64,000 nucleotides of DNA from Verrucomicrobiales bacterium (GCA_029213005.1 JARGPI010000001.1:181256-245255); one strand, 5' to 3'. Counted from the stretch's first letter, positions 17,914-27,267 are shown. Numbers and translations are program-made. Notes: generated by a model from the sequence alone, not told the origin.

Positions 17914-18501
17914 ATGATGAATCAACCCACAGACCAAAATCCAAAGTTAGGTGCCCCCGGTGCGGGGCTACCATTGCCGGAGTTAATATTGGCGCGGTAT
18001 GTATTTCGAAAACGTTGTCGGAAAAGCCGGGAGTATGCAAAGTCGTCTTTTGAGGCCGAGAGAGAGGAGATCCGGAGATTGGTAGAGAAAACCGGAATGG
18101 GAATTTTGGCGAAACCGGTCCTGATCAAGCGTCTCCGCGGACTGGAGGACAGCAGTCGATACTGGTCTGTGCTGATGGTTCTTGAACATCTCCGCATGGT
18201 GAACGGTATGGTTGCCCTAACAATCAGGTCGTTGGATAAAGGCGCCGTGCCGGGAATAGTAGCGGATACAGCTAATGTGAAACCGGACCCGGATATTACG
18301 TCAAGCGTGATAGATGAACACGAAAAGGTCTGTGATATGCTAATAAATTGCGCCGAACGGGTCGCTGATCTCCACACCGCAGCGGAGTTTCGGCATCCCT
18401 GGTTCGGTCCGTTGGATGGGCACGAGTGGTTTCATCTCGCCGGTTTTCATATGGGGCTTCACCGGAGGCAAATTGAGAAGATTCTGCAGGTTTCGGGGTG
18501 A
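17914..18501 (+). CDS. DinB-like four-helix protein
   Basis: A 195-residue helical protein. The likely metal triad is the His of LEHLRMVN (near residue 90) and the two of WFHLAGFHMGLHRRQIEKIL at the C terminus, the layout of DinB/YfiT-type putative metalloenzymes, many of which are thiol-dependent transferases. The ATG at 17914 is chosen over a TTG at 17896 that lies inside the operator. Control by the divergent HxlR regulator is inferred from the shared operator. The stop codon overlaps the first bases of a dispersed palindromic repeat. Confidence 0.8.
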   Translation: MMNQPTDQNPKLGAPGAGLPLPELILARYVFRKRCRKSREYAKSSFEAEREEIRRLVEKTGMGILAKPVLIKRLRGLEDSSRYWSVLMVLEHLRMVNGMVALTIRSLDKGAVPGIVADTANVKPDPDITSSVIDEHEKVCDMLINCAERVADLHTAAEFRHPWFGPLDGHEWFHLAGFHMGLHRRQIEKILQVSG

Positions 18502-18540
18502 CTGTACCCTGTACAGTCTGAGAGTGTACAGGGTACAGTC
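18500..18540. repeat. Dispersed palindromic repeat, copy A (hairpin)
   Basis: GACTGTACCCTGTACA (18500-18515) and its exact reverse complement (18525-18540) form a 16-bp perfect stem with a 9-base loop. The core 13-mer TGTACCCTGTACA is itself an interrupted palindrome. It starts within the DinB-like stop codon. No T-run follows, so it is not a standard terminator. Confidence 0.9.
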
Positions 18541-18558
18541 CGATGCTGCGGTGATCGA

Positions 18559-18602
18559 TTTCACAGTCTTTTCACAAAACGGTCACGAAGCGGTCACAAA
18601 GG
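18559..18602 (+). promoter_or_regulatory. Four direct repeats with 11-bp period (Pho-box-like)
   Basis: Four consecutive 11-mers begin at 18559, 18570, 18581 and 18592 and read TTTCACA or GGTCAC(G/A) plus four bases. The TCAC cores at 18561, 18572, 18583 and 18594 are exactly 11 bases apart. Direct 7+4 repeats are the binding pattern of PhoB and related OmpR-family regulators. The array ends 20 bases before the ATG of the VIT/VWA gene, so an activator here would imply a very short leader. Confidence 0.55.
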
Positions 18603-18622
18603 TCAGCGATCATGGCTGCCTT

Positions 18623-20599
18623 ATGAAAGTATTTGTCTTAGGTTTATCGTTATTTATCGCAGGGCTGCTTCCACTGGCAGCAGTATCGGATTTTGAAGAG
18701 TCTGACCGGGTGGAGGCTCCGTATTTTAAAGTAAACACGGGCGGTGTCCGGGCAGAGACCTTTCCGCTCCACTCGACCGAGGTCAAAGCCCGTATTAGTG
18801 GAGTGATCGCAGATGTAACGGTGAAGCAAGTCTATCAGAACCGGGGGGAGGTTCCGATCGAAGCGGTCTATCTCTTTCCGGGTAGCACCAGGTCCGCCAT
18901 TCACGGACTGGAGATGAAGATCGGGAGTCGGGTCATTGTGGCAAAGGTTCAGGAAAAACAATCGGCACGAAAACAGTATGAAGCTGCCAAGGCGGCCCGG
19001 AAAACGGCGAGCCTGCTCGTCCAGCATCGCCCTAACGTATTCCAGATGGAGGTGGCGAATATCCAGCCCGGCGAGGTCATTGAAGTCATTCTTAAATACA
19101 CTGAACATCTCTTTCCGGAAGAACGGGTTTACCAATTTGTCTATCCAGCGGTGGTTGCGCCACGATTCAGCAGTGATAAGTCCGGGGGCGATGATGAGGA
19201 CTGGGTATCCAATCCCTACTTGACTAAAAATCAGGTTGCCGGAACACGTTTCAATGTGGACGTATCGCTGGCCGCCGGGATGCCGATTCATGGAATCCGT
19301 TGTAATACGCACGATACTGACCAGAAATTCGTAAGTAAAGAAGAGGCCAGGGTTCGGATCAAAGGCGATGATAAAACAACCGGGGACCGGGACTTCGTTC
19401 TTCGTTACCGACTGTCTGATAAACAGATTGATGCTGGAACTTTATTTCACAAAGGAAATGAAGCTAATGAGAATTTCTTTTCTGTCACGATCCAGCCACC
19501 ATTACGCGAAGCGCCGGAAGAGGTATTGAACCGCGAGTATCTCTTTATCGTCGATGTGTCGGGTTCGATGAGTGGTTACCCGCTCAATACCGCTAAATCA
19601 TTAGTGAAGGATCTCGTCGGGGATCTCCGGGCTGACGATCGTTTTAATATCGTCGCCTTTGCATCCGGTCAGCACTTGTATTCACCACATTCTGTGAAAG
19701 GTAGCCAAAAGGAATTAAAAAGAGCGGTCGATTGGATGGAGTCCCGAACCGGTAGTGGAGGAACCGAAATGTTGGGTGCATTCCAAAAGGCGTTATCACT
19801 ACCGGAGGCTGATGCGGAAACTTCCCGGATCATCATTGTGATCACGGATGGACTGGTTAGTTTTGACCGTCAGGCTTTTGAGATGGTCAGGGAAAACCTC
19901 GGAAAAGCCAATCTGTTTGCGTTCGGTATCGGTTCATCAACCAACCGGTATTTGGTGGAAGGGTTGGCGGTGGCGGGCCATGGCGAGTCATTTTTTGTAA
20001 CCGACTCTGACCGCGCTGCGTTGATGGCGCAACGGTTTCGTAAATATGTTGAATCTCCCGTGCTCACAGATATTGATTTAAAACTCAATGGTGTTGATAT
20101 CTACGACACGATACCCGAAACGATTCCCGATGTCTTTGCGGACCGACCTATCACGGTATATGGAAAATGGAAAGGCGAGTTAAAAGGCGAAGTGACCCTG
20201 AGCGGTGTCACCTCGAAAGGCCGCATCAATCTAACAAAACCGATCCAGCAGTCAGAGGCTCGAAACGAGCCGGCGCTTTCGTATTTGTGGGCTCGTCAGA
20301 AGATTCGCGATCTGGATGATTTTGAAGGGAAAACGCCGTCCCCGGAGGCTAAAGAGGAAATTATTAATCTGGGATTGAAGTATAATTTAATGACGCGTTT
20401 TACGTCCTTCCTCGCCATTGATGAAGTGGTTCGGAATAACAACGCCACGACCACCCCCAACTACACTGTCACTCAAAACACGCCCATGCCGCAGGGAATC
20501 AGCGGGGGATCGACACCCGGTCCCGGAATCATCCCTCTGTTGTTGGCAGGTTTAGCCAGTCTCTTCGGTAAAAAGTTTATGAGAAAGGCCCGTGCCTGA
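18623..20599 (+). CDS. VIT and VWA domain protein with probable exosortase sorting tail
   Basis: A 658-residue exported protein. Residues 1-20 are a signal peptide; a VIT (inter-alpha-trypsin) domain covers about 40-165; a VWA domain begins near 307 with an intact MIDAS (DVSGSMSG, GTEM, ITDG). The last 30 residues hold a short STPGPG motif, a hydrophobic stretch (IIPLLLAGLASLFG) and a basic tail (KKFMRKARA), the layout of exosortase recognition signals. An exosortase gene starts 4 bases after the stop. VIT/VWA proteins are known partners of dedicated sortases in marine Proteobacteria and of exosortase N in Bacteroidetes. The ATG at 18623 begins the signal peptide. Confidence 0.88.
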   Translation: MKVFVLGLSLFIAGLLPLAAVSDFEESDRVEAPYFKVNTGGVRAETFPLHSTEVKARISGVIADVTVKQVYQNRGEVPIEAVYLFPGSTRSAIHGLEMKIGSRVIVAKVQEKQSARKQYEAAKAARKTASLLVQHRPNVFQMEVANIQPGEVIEVILKYTEHLFPEERVYQFVYPAVVAPRFSSDKSGGDDEDWVSNPYLTKNQVAGTRFNVDVSLAAGMPIHGIRCNTHDTDQKFVSKEEARVRIKGDDKTTGDRDFVLRYRLSDKQIDAGTLFHKGNEANENFFSVTIQPPLREAPEEVLNREYLFIVDVSGSMSGYPLNTAKSLVKDLVGDLRADDRFNIVAFASGQHLYSPHSVKGSQKELKRAVDWMESRTGSGGTEMLGAFQKALSLPEADAETSRIIIVITDGLVSFDRQAFEMVRENLGKANLFAFGIGSSTNRYLVEGLAVAGHGESFFVTDSDRAALMAQRFRKYVESPVLTDIDLKLNGVDIYDTIPETIPDVFADRPITVYGKWKGELKGEVTLSGVTSKGRINLTKPIQQSEARNEPALSYLWARQKIRDLDDFEGKTPSPEAKEEIINLGLKYNLMTRFTSFLAIDEVVRNNNATTTPNYTVTQNTPMPQGISGGSTPGPGIIPLLLAGLASLFGKKFMRKARA

Positions 20600-20602
20600 T
20601 TT

Positions 20603-21883
20603 ATGAATCCGACCTTAGGTAGTTTGATACTGTTGGCTGTCGCAGCGTTCTGGCCGGTCTGGAGATGGTATTGGGTGCGAATGTCCGATGGCTCGGACGA
20701 ACCATGGGGAATTTTGGCTCTGGTTAGTGGAATCGCTCTTTTGTATGTCCATCGGAAATATATAAAGCTGTCCAAAGGTACGGTGGTAGCCTCTGCGTTG
20801 CTATTGGTAATCTACAGTTTCAGTCAATCCGTCGCGTCACCGATGGTCTCGGCAGTAATGGCTCTGCTCTGCCTGGGGTGTTTGTCCGGGACAATCCTGC
20901 GACTGCCATCCCTGTGGGGGCTCTTTCTGATATCACTGCCGGTTCTGGCCAGCCTTCAGTTTTATGTCGGGTATCCGATGAGGATGGTTGCCGCGATATT
21001 GGCCGAAAACTTTCTCAGGATTTGCCAACTTGATGTCGTTCGGCAGGGTACGGATTTATTATATGGCAATCAGACTGTCGGGGTCGATCCACCCTGTAGT
21101 GGAATCGAGATGTTATGGGTGGGGTTGTATATTACCCTAGCGACAGGAGCTTTTCAGCGATGGAGTCTCATTCGCACCTTAGCACTGGTAATTTTAACGA
21201 TCGGTGGCGTGATCTGCGCCAACAGTCTGCGGGTCACGCTGCTGTTTTTTAAAGAATCGGGGATCGTTACTTTACCCGAATGGACACACGAGGGAATTGG
21301 TGTCTTGCTGTTTGCCTTGCTCGTGTTTTTCTTTGGTCGATTCTCCAGTGAGCATAGAGATATCCCGGTAACAACTTATCGTATGACGACCCGGCAACTG
21401 GCGGTGTTCGTCTCGGTGATGCTGATTGCTGCGGTTATGCCCTTGTTAGATCGCGAGAAAAGTAGTCGTTACGTTGGAGAGGGAAACTTCCCGGGCTGGC
21501 CGGAGACCTACGAGGGGCATTATCTCGAAGAGATTCCCTTGAGTCCGATTGAAAAGCGTTTCGCTGGCGATTTTCCGGGGAAGCTTGGTATCTTCAGAGC
21601 CGGTCACGATAAAGTGATCTTCCGGTGGGTTCAAAAGCCGACCCGGAAATTGCATCCTGCATCGGATTGTTTGAAGGCTGCCGGATACGAAATCGAAAGC
21701 GAGAAATCGGGCGGTTTTTTTGCCTTTTCCCATGATGGAGAATCAGGTTGGTTTGTGGAAGAGGAGATCTTTAACGAGAGTGAGCGGTGGCCGGAAATTT
21801 CAAGTTGGTTTTGGAGTTCACTGTTTTCACGAGCGGAAGGCCCGTGGTGGGCTGTGACCCGCATCCAGCCACTAGCCTTGTGA
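20603..21883 (+). CDS. Exosortase with EpsI-like C-terminal domain
   Basis: A 426-residue membrane transpeptidase. About eight transmembrane segments fill residues 5-260. The catalytic set is present: Cys165 in VDPPCSGIEMLW, Arg210 in ANSLRVTLLFF, His229 in WTHEGIGVLLF. After a further helix near 266-285, residues 290-426 form an exported domain with HPASDCLKAAGYEI, like the EpsI domain that is a separate protein in many exosortase systems. The 3-base spacing to the VIT/VWA gene marks a dedicated enzyme-substrate pair. No exopolysaccharide genes are nearby, unlike classic EpsH loci. Confidence 0.92.
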   Translation: MNPTLGSLILLAVAAFWPVWRWYWVRMSDGSDEPWGILALVSGIALLYVHRKYIKLSKGTVVASALLLVIYSFSQSVASPMVSAVMALLCLGCLSGTILRLPSLWGLFLISLPVLASLQFYVGYPMRMVAAILAENFLRICQLDVVRQGTDLLYGNQTVGVDPPCSGIEMLWVGLYITLATGAFQRWSLIRTLALVILTIGGVICANSLRVTLLFFKESGIVTLPEWTHEGIGVLLFALLVFFFGRFSSEHRDIPVTTYRMTTRQLAVFVSVMLIAAVMPLLDREKSSRYVGEGNFPGWPETYEGHYLEEIPLSPIEKRFAGDFPGKLGIFRAGHDKVIFRWVQKPTRKLHPASDCLKAAGYEIESEKSGGFFAFSHDGESGWFVEEEIFNESERWPEISSWFWSSLFSRAEGPWWAVTRIQPLAL

Positions 21884-21898
21884 TTGGCGTTTATCTTG

Positions 21899-21924
21899 AC
21901 CATCCGGTACCTTCACCGGATGGT
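21899..21924 (+). promoter_or_regulatory. Hairpin just before the secreted hydrolase gene
   Basis: ACCATCCGGT pairs perfectly with ACCGGATGGT across a 6-base loop. It lies between the exosortase stop and the next start at 21930, where the ribosome site should be. With no T-run it is more likely an mRNA-stability or translation element than a terminator. Confidence 0.45.
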
Positions 21925-21929
21925 TGGTG

Positions 21930-23012
21930 ATGCGGATAATCGTTCTTCTCCTATGTGTTTGCTGTTCGCGCTGGCTACCAGCAGAACCGTTTGCAGTAGG
22001 AGTAACCAGCGACTTCTCGGTCGAGGCTTTTGAAGATCCGGCTCAGGTCTGGTTACCGGAAAATTACGTTTCAACGAGAAAGTGGCCTGTGATGTTCTAT
22101 TACCACGGAACCAATGGCAAACCCACTATCGAGTTTTTACGTCTGCTGAGCGGCGGACAGGATTGGGTTCTAGTCGGCATGGGGTATCGGAATAAAGGGC
22201 AGTTTGAGTATACCGAAGCTAACCTGAATCGCGAAATCGAAGTCTTTGAGACGGTGTACGCAAGACTCATTGAGAACGTTTCGATTGATAAAACCAAGGT
22301 ATATGTCGGTGGCTTCAGCAAAGGCGGCTGGATGACAGGTTTGCTTCTTCAGCGCATCCCGGAACTGGCCGGGGGAATGATTCTGGGGGGTGGCTTTTTA
22401 AAGGCAAGCCCGGGTGAAATTGATCCCGGAGATAAGGTGTTTATCGGGGGTGGGGAGCTCGATGGGAACCTGGCGATGAGTTATGGAGCCCGGACCGCGT
22501 TCGATAAAGGTGAATCAAACGCTATCCTTGAGGTGTGGCCCGGTCTGGGTCATCAGTTACCCAGTGCCTTTGAAGCCGATCAAACGACAAAAATTCGCCA
22601 ATGGCTTATACTACAAGCAGAGACAGTGTCGCAGGTGGAAGCGATCGAATGGCATGATCGCGAGTTGAATAATATCACGGAGCTGGCGGAGACTGATAAG
22701 GTTGCGGCGCTACATCAATTGATCGATTTTTCAGATATGCCTTTCACCTCTTTGGTCGATAAGGAATCCAGAGACTTACGACTAGAACTGCAAGGCAAGT
22801 TACGGGAAGATCCCGACCTGAAAAATGAACTGTTAGCTTGGTCTGCATTTCAGCAGGCTGTTAGTTTCGAGGGACGCGATCGCTTGGTTTCTACTCTCGC
22901 GGAGGCTTTGGTTTACTATCAAAAATTGATCGATGCTTATCCGGCTACGACCTACGGAAAAAAGGCAGGGCTGTCGCGGGAGCGAATCAAACAGCAGTTG
23001 GGGCTGGAATAA
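21930..23012 (+). CDS. Secreted alpha/beta-hydrolase-like protein
   Basis: A 360-residue protein with a signal peptide (MRIIVLLLCVCCSRWLPAEP). The fold is alpha/beta hydrolase: FYYHGTNG supplies the oxyanion region, VGGFSKGGWMTGLLL the nucleophile elbow (GxSxG), and GLGHQLP the catalytic His. The last 130 residues are helical and may be a separate module. It resembles feruloyl-esterase or phospholipase-type exported esterases, but the substrate is unknown. It probably shares the transcript of the exosortase. In-frame TTG and GTG codons precede the chosen ATG directly. Confidence 0.75.
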   Translation: MRIIVLLLCVCCSRWLPAEPFAVGVTSDFSVEAFEDPAQVWLPENYVSTRKWPVMFYYHGTNGKPTIEFLRLLSGGQDWVLVGMGYRNKGQFEYTEANLNREIEVFETVYARLIENVSIDKTKVYVGGFSKGGWMTGLLLQRIPELAGGMILGGGFLKASPGEIDPGDKVFIGGGELDGNLAMSYGARTAFDKGESNAILEVWPGLGHQLPSAFEADQTTKIRQWLILQAETVSQVEAIEWHDRELNNITELAETDKVAALHQLIDFSDMPFTSLVDKESRDLRLELQGKLREDPDLKNELLAWSAFQQAVSFEGRDRLVSTLAEALVYYQKLIDAYPATTYGKKAGLSRERIKQQLGLE

Positions 23013-25271
23013 CTATTTGATATATCTTTTCAGCAGAGCCGGGAGGAAGACCAAATCGCAAAACAGTGCGGTTCCAATCGTTAAAACTCCCATGATGGCG
23101 AAAATTTGGTGATCCCGGGAATCGCTGAACATGACACCACTGAAACCTGCCACTAACACAACCGTTGTCATGATCAGCGCCGTGCCCACTCCGGTAAATG
23201 CATTCCGTATCGCCGTGTCCTGATCGGGGGTTTTAGAGCGTTCCTGCTGGTAGCGGGTTAAAAAGTGAATGGTATCGTCAACTGCGATACCCAGACAGAC
23301 CGTGAAACTACAGACCATCACAATTTCCAAATTGAAACCAGCGAGGGCCAAGAACGAACCCGAGACAGCGAGGGGAAACAGATTGGGAACCAGAGAGATC
23401 AGCCCGATCTTGATCGATCGATACACGGCGGTCAACACCAGGAAAATAATCAGGGAGGCCGCTCCGAGGCTCTTAAATAAGTCTTCTACGATTTGGAAGA
23501 TGTTTTTCCATCGACCGATGGCACTGCCTTTTAGCGCGAGATCAAATGACGGATGTTGTTGAGAAATCTCATCCAGGCCCGTTTCGATTCGTTCGAAGAC
23601 CGGTCCATACTCGGCAATACCCAGATCACGGACCCGGAATTGGACTCTCGCTTCCCGTTGCTCCGGTTCGTAGAAAGAGCGTTTGAGAGGTGGCGGCAAA
23701 AGTTCGAGTATCGGCATCCGTTCATTCGGAGGACCGTCACCGGGAAGCGCTTCGATCAAATTGCGAATCGACAGGCGGGTACCAATGAGAGCTTCGCTGG
23801 CTAGTAAGGCATCGACTTTCGAAACGACTTCGAGCACTTCCGGTGAATCGGATGGGGTTTGAGGATTCCAGCGGATCCGGGTATCGACGAACTCGACTCC
23901 CTGGAACGCCGTATCGAGGTGCTCCATCGCCTGCAACACTTCCGATTTTGCGGGGAGGTTGTTGGAGATTCTATAGTCTGGTTTCAGGGTCAGTGATATG
24001 GCGATGAGGAGTATGGTGCCGGCAATCCCGAGGTAACTATAGAGGCGGGAGCGCTTCATCACCGCATCGATCAGGGGGCTGATTTTAGAAAGGTTGCGGT
24101 CCACGATACTTTGCTCATGCCCTATATGAATCTTTTGCCCCAGCCAGGTCGAACATAGAAATGGGATTAGCGTGACGACTGAAATAAATGAAAAGCACAC
24201 TCCAATCACGGCGCTTTTTCCAAACTCCTGAACCATTTCTGATTCTGCCAACACCAGAGACCCAAAGCCTACAGCCGTGGTTAGCGACGTCAGAAAACAG
24301 GCGAGCCCCACCTTTTGTACAGCCTGCCGCGAAGCATCGGCCCGATTCAATCCGGACGCACGCAGTTTGCGGATCTGAACCAGTAGATGTACCCCGTCGG
24401 TCAGCGCTACGAGCGAGACCAGAACCGGAACCACGACAATAACCAGTCCATTTTGGTTGTAGCCGAGGAAATTAATGAAACCCATGGTCCATAGCACTCC
24501 GATGACAGGAGCCGCAGTCACGACGAGCACGGCGGAGATGCCGCGAAACAGAAATACAGCAAGCAATAGAGACAGTCCGTATCCAATGAGTTGGAATTTG
24601 ATCGAGTTTGACTCCTGATGGGCCAGTGCCGCTATCTGACCGGGAAGTTTGCCGGTGATGAGGAACTGGAGATCCGAGTCCGGGTATTGTTGAGTGACCC
24701 GCTCGGCAGTTTTCTTCAGATCAGTGGTCGCATTTTCATTACTTAGATTGTATCGCCAGTCATAGGTCACTAACATCAGCATCGTCTTTGTATCCGGGCT
24801 GAGGAGTTGACCGCCGACTAACGGGTGACCGAGAGCTTTTTCGCGGGCGACTTCGTAGACTCCCGGGGGAGCCTTTGAGCGGGGGAGTAGCGGCTGGGAG
24901 AGGCCGAAGATGTTCAGCGGTGGCATCCTGTCCATCCAAAGGATCCCCGCGACCTGGTCGAGTTTCTCCAGCTCGGTCACAATCTCCCGAAGCACTTTGA
25001 CGTTGAGAGGGGTAAAGAAGTTTTCGGAAGTCACGACGATGGCCGCATCAGATCGATCGAAGCGTATTTCATCCACCGCAGGCCTCGCGGACCGTTTCGG
25101 AGGGGCTTTAGTTTTCGTCGTCTCTACTGGAGGCGGTTTCAGTAAATTGAGGACAATATTCTCGTCGTAGTGACCAATAGCGGCGAAGATGGATATCAAA
25201 AAGATAAGACTGAATGCTGCCCATTTATGCTCGATACTGATCGAGAGAAGTTTTTGAAAGGTTTGAGACAT
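23013..25271 (-). CDS. RND/MMPL-family exporter
   Basis: A 752-residue inner-membrane protein with the duplicated RND plan: one transmembrane helix, a large periplasmic loop (residues 40-225), a five-helix bundle (228-390), a second helix, loop and bundle. The sterol-sensing-type bundles are recognisable, for example VVPVLVSLVALTDGVHLLVQI and the parallel CLGIAVDDTIHFLTRYQ. Size and sequence suit the MMPL/hopanoid-exporter group (HpnN-like) rather than AcrB drug pumps. No membrane-fusion or outer-membrane partner is adjacent. The start is 9 bases after the upstream gene's stop, so the two are co-transcribed. Confidence 0.85.
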   Translation of the reverse strand: MSQTFQKLLSISIEHKWAAFSLIFLISIFAAIGHYDENIVLNLLKPPPVETTKTKAPPKRSARPAVDEIRFDRSDAAIVVTSENFFTPLNVKVLREIVTELEKLDQVAGILWMDRMPPLNIFGLSQPLLPRSKAPPGVYEVAREKALGHPLVGGQLLSPDTKTMLMLVTYDWRYNLSNENATTDLKKTAERVTQQYPDSDLQFLITGKLPGQIAALAHQESNSIKFQLIGYGLSLLLAVFLFRGISAVLVVTAAPVIGVLWTMGFINFLGYNQNGLVIVVVPVLVSLVALTDGVHLLVQIRKLRASGLNRADASRQAVQKVGLACFLTSLTTAVGFGSLVLAESEMVQEFGKSAVIGVCFSFISVVTLIPFLCSTWLGQKIHIGHEQSIVDRNLSKISPLIDAVMKRSRLYSYLGIAGTILLIAISLTLKPDYRISNNLPAKSEVLQAMEHLDTAFQGVEFVDTRIRWNPQTPSDSPEVLEVVSKVDALLASEALIGTRLSIRNLIEALPGDGPPNERMPILELLPPPLKRSFYEPEQREARVQFRVRDLGIAEYGPVFERIETGLDEISQQHPSFDLALKGSAIGRWKNIFQIVEDLFKSLGAASLIIFLVLTAVYRSIKIGLISLVPNLFPLAVSGSFLALAGFNLEIVMVCSFTVCLGIAVDDTIHFLTRYQQERSKTPDQDTAIRNAFTGVGTALIMTTVVLVAGFSGVMFSDSRDHQIFAIMGVLTIGTALFCDLVFLPALLKRYIK

Positions 25272-25280
25272 CGATAAAGG

Positions 25281-27203
25281 CTAAGGAAAAATTCGTCCGC
25301 GGTTCTTTTCCAATTCCTCTCTAGTGACAACTTTATCACCATTGCGATCGACGAATTTGAACCACCTCAATCGCGCCGCGAGTGGGGCTTCTTTCTCCTT
25401 AATAATACCGTCTTCATTTCGATCCATTTCCGCAAAGCAACGATCGATATAGTCGGCTACGTCTGGCTGTTCGATTTTGGAAATAGAGGAAGATTTCTTT
25501 TTCTTTTCCCTTGGAACCGCGACCTCAAAAAAGGCGACCGCCATTTCCTCCCAGGTTTGATCTCCCCACATAATCCACCGGTCGGGATCGGGGTTAAAAG
25601 GGTTATCAGCAGAGTTGTCGAAGGTCGCCTCGAATCGCAGCGTTTGTAATTCTGAAAATGGGATCGGCTCATTCAGTATATAGGAATGCTGCCAGTTAAA
25701 GTCATAGTTCGGAACTTTTAATATCGGAAGGCTCGCATCTTCACTTCCATACACCTCGAATGATTTACCTCGATAATGCATATGAGGGGAGATCGCCAAC
25801 AACTCTCCTCCAGGAGGCAGGCGTCGCAACCGGGCGGAAACCCGGTGGTTTGCGGTGTTGGGTGGGATTTCGAATTCCTGTTGAAGGGCGATCAGCGAAT
25901 ACATTTCATGGGTCACTTCATTTTCATCGGCAAACACCAGACCGATTTTGCTGAGGTCTTCCGCCTCCCGTCCATTGGGTGTGTAGTGCACCTGAAAGAC
26001 GAGTTTCGAACCCGCGACGACCTTTCTGGCATGAGTTTTCGGTGACGGAATAATTCGTTGACCGGGAACGTAACCGGTCAGGAGACTTGCCCCCCGGAAA
26101 ATCTGACCATCCGGCGGTCGAACAAAAACAATCACGTGATGGACAACTGACCGGTTACCCGGTATCACTTCTGCCGCTCTGATCCACTTATCCTCGGTGA
26201 ATTTGGGATCGGCAATGAAGTATTGGTATTCCACGGTTCCGCCTTTTGGAACGGTGAAAGGTTGTTTCGCCATTTCGACAATCAAGTCAGGCGCTTGACC
26301 CAACTGCCAGGTGTCAACGTAGGTCGGTGCTGCGGGGGCATCCCCGGGATTGCCTTCCGGTTTTCCGTTCGCTATCCAGTCTCTAATGATTTGTTTATCG
26401 GATTCCGGCATGTGGCGACTGTTCTGAAAATGGCCAACGGTGGGATCGGCATGCCAGGGTGGCATGCGTCCGTCTTCAATGGTCTCCAACATTGTATCCG
26501 CCCATCCGGAAACTCGCCGATAGTGACTCATCGAAAACGGGCCGATTTGTCCTTTTCGATGGCATTCGATACAGTGAGTCTGTAGCACTGGGAGGACATC
26601 TTTGTAGTAGGTAACGGATGACGATACCGGGGCCCGTCCTTTAGCAGCCCGACCGATGATACATCCTACCGCGGGAGTTGTCGGTTTTGATATATCGTTG
26701 TTATTGAGTAGTTCCGTAACCGCTATCTTCAAATCCTCCCGTTTCACTTCTGAGCGACTGATTCCCGGTTCGTATTGATCATCAATCCGTCCCTGATATC
26801 GGATTTTAAGTTCACGATCTAGAACGAAAACCTCCGGTGTTCGTGTAGCCCCAAACTGATCGGCGATCAGTTGCTCTGAATCCAGAATGATAGGGAAAGT
26901 GATTCCGGTCTCATCCCTATATTGCTGAATCAAACTTTGGGTATCCTGGGAGTTGCTCATCACTCCCAAGACCTGAATTTGATCTTTGAGTGGCCCAGTC
27001 TGAAGTGTTTCCAGTCTCGGCCCATAGAGGAGAACGAGTGGGCATTCGGTTCCGAGAAAACAAACGACCGTGCAGGAAGCCGCGTTCTCTTTCGTAAGTT
27101 CAAAATCGGTTCCGTCAAGACGAGTCCCGGAGAACGATATTTCCGAGCGTGCCGGGCAAACCGCAACGACTAACTTTACGAGAATCCATAACCAGATTTT
27201 CAT
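25281..27203 (-). CDS. Secreted redoxin / cytochrome c / copper-monooxygenase-like / EF-hand protein
   Basis: About 640 residues with four modules in series. After a signal peptide, residues 22-165 form a thioredoxin-fold redoxin (FLGTECPLVLLYGPRLETL). A single heme motif (HCIECH) follows near residue 215. Residues 310-540 resemble the copper type II ascorbate-dependent monooxygenase fold, with possible copper ligands in VVHHVIVF, VHYTPNG and SPHMHYRGK. The C terminus has two calcium-binding EF-hand loops (DRNEDGIIKEKE, DRNGDKVVTREE). Proteins of this architecture occur in Planctomycetes and Verrucomicrobia; reaction unknown. The ATG at 27203 starts the signal peptide. Confidence 0.82.
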   Translation of the reverse strand: MKIWLWILVKLVVAVCPARSEISFSGTRLDGTDFELTKENAASCTVVCFLGTECPLVLLYGPRLETLQTGPLKDQIQVLGVMSNSQDTQSLIQQYRDETGITFPIILDSEQLIADQFGATRTPEVFVLDRELKIRYQGRIDDQYEPGISRSEVKREDLKIAVTELLNNNDISKPTTPAVGCIIGRAAKGRAPVSSSVTYYKDVLPVLQTHCIECHRKGQIGPFSMSHYRRVSGWADTMLETIEDGRMPPWHADPTVGHFQNSRHMPESDKQIIRDWIANGKPEGNPGDAPAAPTYVDTWQLGQAPDLIVEMAKQPFTVPKGGTVEYQYFIADPKFTEDKWIRAAEVIPGNRSVVHHVIVFVRPPDGQIFRGASLLTGYVPGQRIIPSPKTHARKVVAGSKLVFQVHYTPNGREAEDLSKIGLVFADENEVTHEMYSLIALQQEFEIPPNTANHRVSARLRRLPPGGELLAISPHMHYRGKSFEVYGSEDASLPILKVPNYDFNWQHSYILNEPIPFSELQTLRFEATFDNSADNPFNPDPDRWIMWGDQTWEEMAVAFFEVAVPREKKKKSSSISKIEQPDVADYIDRCFAEMDRNEDGIIKEKEAPLAARLRWFKFVDRNGDKVVTREELEKNRGRIFP

Positions 27204-27267
27204 TGGGGAATCTATCTCCCGACGCAAGAATCGCCATCAGATAAACTCCGTAAACGGGGAGGGTTCT

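Noticed and set aside
18416..18622. N-terminal extension of the VIT/VWA protein
   Set aside because: It would read through the palindromic repeat and the phased promoter repeats; the signal peptide starts at 18623.
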